64,000 nt of DNA, taken from NCBI GenBank assembly GCA_905331475.1, contig CAJNYU010003034.1, forward strand, positions 124,001-188,000, given 5' to 3'. This document shows, one piece after another, positions 61,776 to 64,000 of this stretch; the stretch's first letter is position 1, and each line of letters opens with the position of its first letter. Position numbers and translations under genes: made by a program. The DNA comes from Rotaria socialis (lineage: Eukaryota; Rotifera; Eurotatoria; Philodinida; Philodinidae). The notes below the pieces were generated by a model. The model searched no databases. It was given only the letters and a program-made list of their open reading frames with translations, and was not told the DNA's origin.

Positions 61776-64000
61776 AGCTTTTTTTTATTAAAATTCTAGA
61801 AAATAAAATCAACAATTTTCTTTTATTTAAAATTTCAACTGTAACTGCGTTTCCAAAAGGTCAACTTTTGATATATCATAAACAGTAAGATTGAATAAAT
61901 CATTTTTTTAAACAAAAGAATAAAAAAAGATCGAGAAAGTTTATTCAGCAACAAAAATTTTCATTAATACTTGTTCAATCAAAATCATATTCTGTCTAGT
62001 CTATCGTTTTTTGTACTGTGTATTATCACGATTTCCTAATTTAAACAAAATAAAAAGTCAAATACATTTAAATTTTATTATACAAAGCATTATTAATTAA
62101 TATAAAATATTCATATTGAATATTGTATAATGAAAAAAAAAGCATGCAAATCCATAGTATCAATTTATTCATTAAATGGTTCAACTGTTTTCAGATTCCA
62201 TTATCCATTTAAGTTGACGAAATTATTTAAATGAACAAGTACGCTGTAAATATTGCAAGGATCCGTGTTGATTATGAGTCCATCGATGTGATAAATGGTT
62301 GTATGATATATTGAGTAACTAAACAGAATCTATCTGTTTGACACAGTCTATATGAAATTTAATGAAACACATTAATCTCTGGCACTAATCCACCAAAGAT
62401 GGTATGAAATCAGCCACAGGATTAGTTTACATAGTTGATAACTACGCCAACCGTATGAATTAAGTTTCATTGATTCATTTCACTTTTAAGATGCTAAGTC
62501 ATCAACTTAAAATGACGCGTTTGTCTCACATAAAATAAAAATTTATTATTAATTTGATTTCTTTTCGTTTTGGTAGCTACGCTATTGTTTTATATGTCTC
62601 AAAGTGGAAACATTCGTATTATGAATTATTTTTTTGAAAGAAAAATCATGTCAAAAAATAATATATAAATAGATATTTGCATAGATAATTTATTTATTGT
62701 CAGATTTTAATCAAGACTTTCATTTCCATGATCTATTTTGGAAACGTTACTCTTGACTTCTTTTTCAACAAAAGATCATTAGTTCTGATGCTAATTTAAA
62801 TCTTATCTGTTCCTATTGTTAACGTCTCATTCACACGGATAGCCACAGTATAAGCTATTGACTGATATTTTCTATTAGTAAAATGTGATTTAATAGTAGT
62901 TTTTCAAATTAAAGGCTGCGATATTTATAAGGTTATTGTGAGAAAAAAACTAATTCTAGAAAAACTAAATATTTTTTCATCTTACTAAGAACGAATGAAG
63001 GAAAATTACTTGAACAGTCAGAAAAATTCTGCTTACATATTTGTAATCAAGAAATTTTAGAGAGCTACTCGTACTTTTATCTGCCAACTTAACAAAAGTA
63101 GAAAAAAATTAATTTATATAAATAAATTAAAAAAAAACAATCTTTTAGTTTTTGGAAAAAAATCTGTTTGCTACCGGATAAATCAGAGCCAATGAAAGTT
63201 GAAACTTTAAGGAAATTTGTTGCTGATTTAGATCTCTGCCTTACCCATCAGAATCATATCCAGCCATTTCTTGTTTTTTTTTTATTCCGGACAAATAATC
63301 TCCATCAATTGGTCTCAAAAGAATCCTAAAGACGAGATCAAATTAAGCTATTGAACAGTGAGCATTCTTTTATTCAATCTATATGATGTTACACCATGAA
63401 ATTTACACGTTTAAGTATAAATTCTGTTTCATTAGGTTTTTTCAATAATCGAACTATTTTTGTCTTACAAATAAAAATACTCGAATGTTATACATTTTAG
63501 ACATGTTGATTTGCTAGATACATTAATTGAAAATCATTTTAAAATTTATATCTAGAAAATATTCAAAATTAAGTTGAATTATATCTTCATACGTAAAAAT
63601 AATTGTTAAAAGTGAACTCGTTGAAATAGTAGTGAACTTTGTTTAATCTTAGAATTCTATGGGAAAAGAAAGGATTTGCTCATGAAATAAAAGCGTGCTT
63701 TTAACAAACCATATGAAATGAAGGGAACTTTACATTTAGGTGTGACAATACATAATTCTACTAGTTTGGTTAAATATTCCATACGAACATAATAATTATA
63801 AACCCAGTGAATATCTAATAAAAATCAAATTATAAATACTTTTTATTTTTATTTTTCAAAGGATTTGTTCATCTGAATACTTTTTTCTCAAATCTTTATT
63901 TACAATTAAAAAAATAATATACGTCTACCTGCCATCTTGTTGTGTTCGCAATAACATAAGTGTTCATATATGTCTATCTGTAGATAATTTAATAATAATG
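61776..64000. other. AT-rich tail of the window, no gene seen
   Basis: It should include the coilin promoter. No coding, RNA or repeat structure recognised to the end of the window. Confidence 0.5.

Noticed and set aside
1-64000. tRNA, rRNA, CRISPR or bacterial-type operon features
   Set aside because: No cloverleaf, rRNA-like or regularly spaced repeat sequence was recognised; the window is eukaryotic.

Overview
The window is AT-rich (roughly 70% A+T) metazoan nuclear DNA with many small exons, introns often 50-60 bp, and GT-AG splice sites (one GC-AG). Family content (rotifer-flavoured F-box and nuclear receptor genes, a DUF4470 relic, FLYWCH sequence, an amine GPCR) and compact introns suggest a bdelloid rotifer (Rotaria/Adineta type). 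That assignment is inference from style; there is no rRNA or mitochondrial marker here. Two runs of N (43108-43627, 53886-53985) show it is a draft assembly.

Layout. 2.2-4.3 kb: biogenic-amine-type GPCR (+). 7.9-10.9 kb: broken DUF4470 gene (-). 11.9-14.3 kb: complete six-exon C5orf34 orthologue (-). 15.2-22.8 kb: two head-to-tail ATG16L1-like autophagy genes (-), A with a nested pair of small DNA transposons in one intron. 24.4-27.9 kb: eight-exon AAGAB/p34 (+), whose largest intron hosts an entire orphan GPCR gene on the opposite strand. 30.0-31.5 kb: complete nuclear receptor (-). 34.2-35.1 kb: a second copy with the ligand-binding exons only. 36.4-37.0 kb: TIR element carrying a piece of a FLYWCH domain. 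37.3-39.6 kb: first nine exons of a PIEZO channel gene with the rest missing. 40.2 kb: small hypothetical ORF. 44.6-47.6 kb: two single-exon genes, F-box/ankyrin-like and cytochrome b5 reductase (+). 48.8-50.3 kb: two small secreted proteins. 50.6-53.9 kb: a long hairpin and a complex repeat array with a near-perfect inverted pair abutting the second gap. 54.4-57.7 kb: broken propeller-like relic, a repeat, then an intact ten-exon PLAT-domain gene (-). 59.9-61.8 kb: five-exon coilin (-).

The intact genes are mostly eukaryotic housekeeping (autophagy, adaptor assembly, Cajal body, redox) with receptors interspersed. They do not form an operon or a single pathway. Exon models were joined by reading splice sites and checking phase; every full model given adds up to a whole number of codons. 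The most unusual points are the complementary wear of the two ATG16L1 copies, the nested GPCR, the 3'-truncated PIEZO beside a TE and a DBD-less nuclear receptor, and the repeat array at 51.4-53.9 kb.
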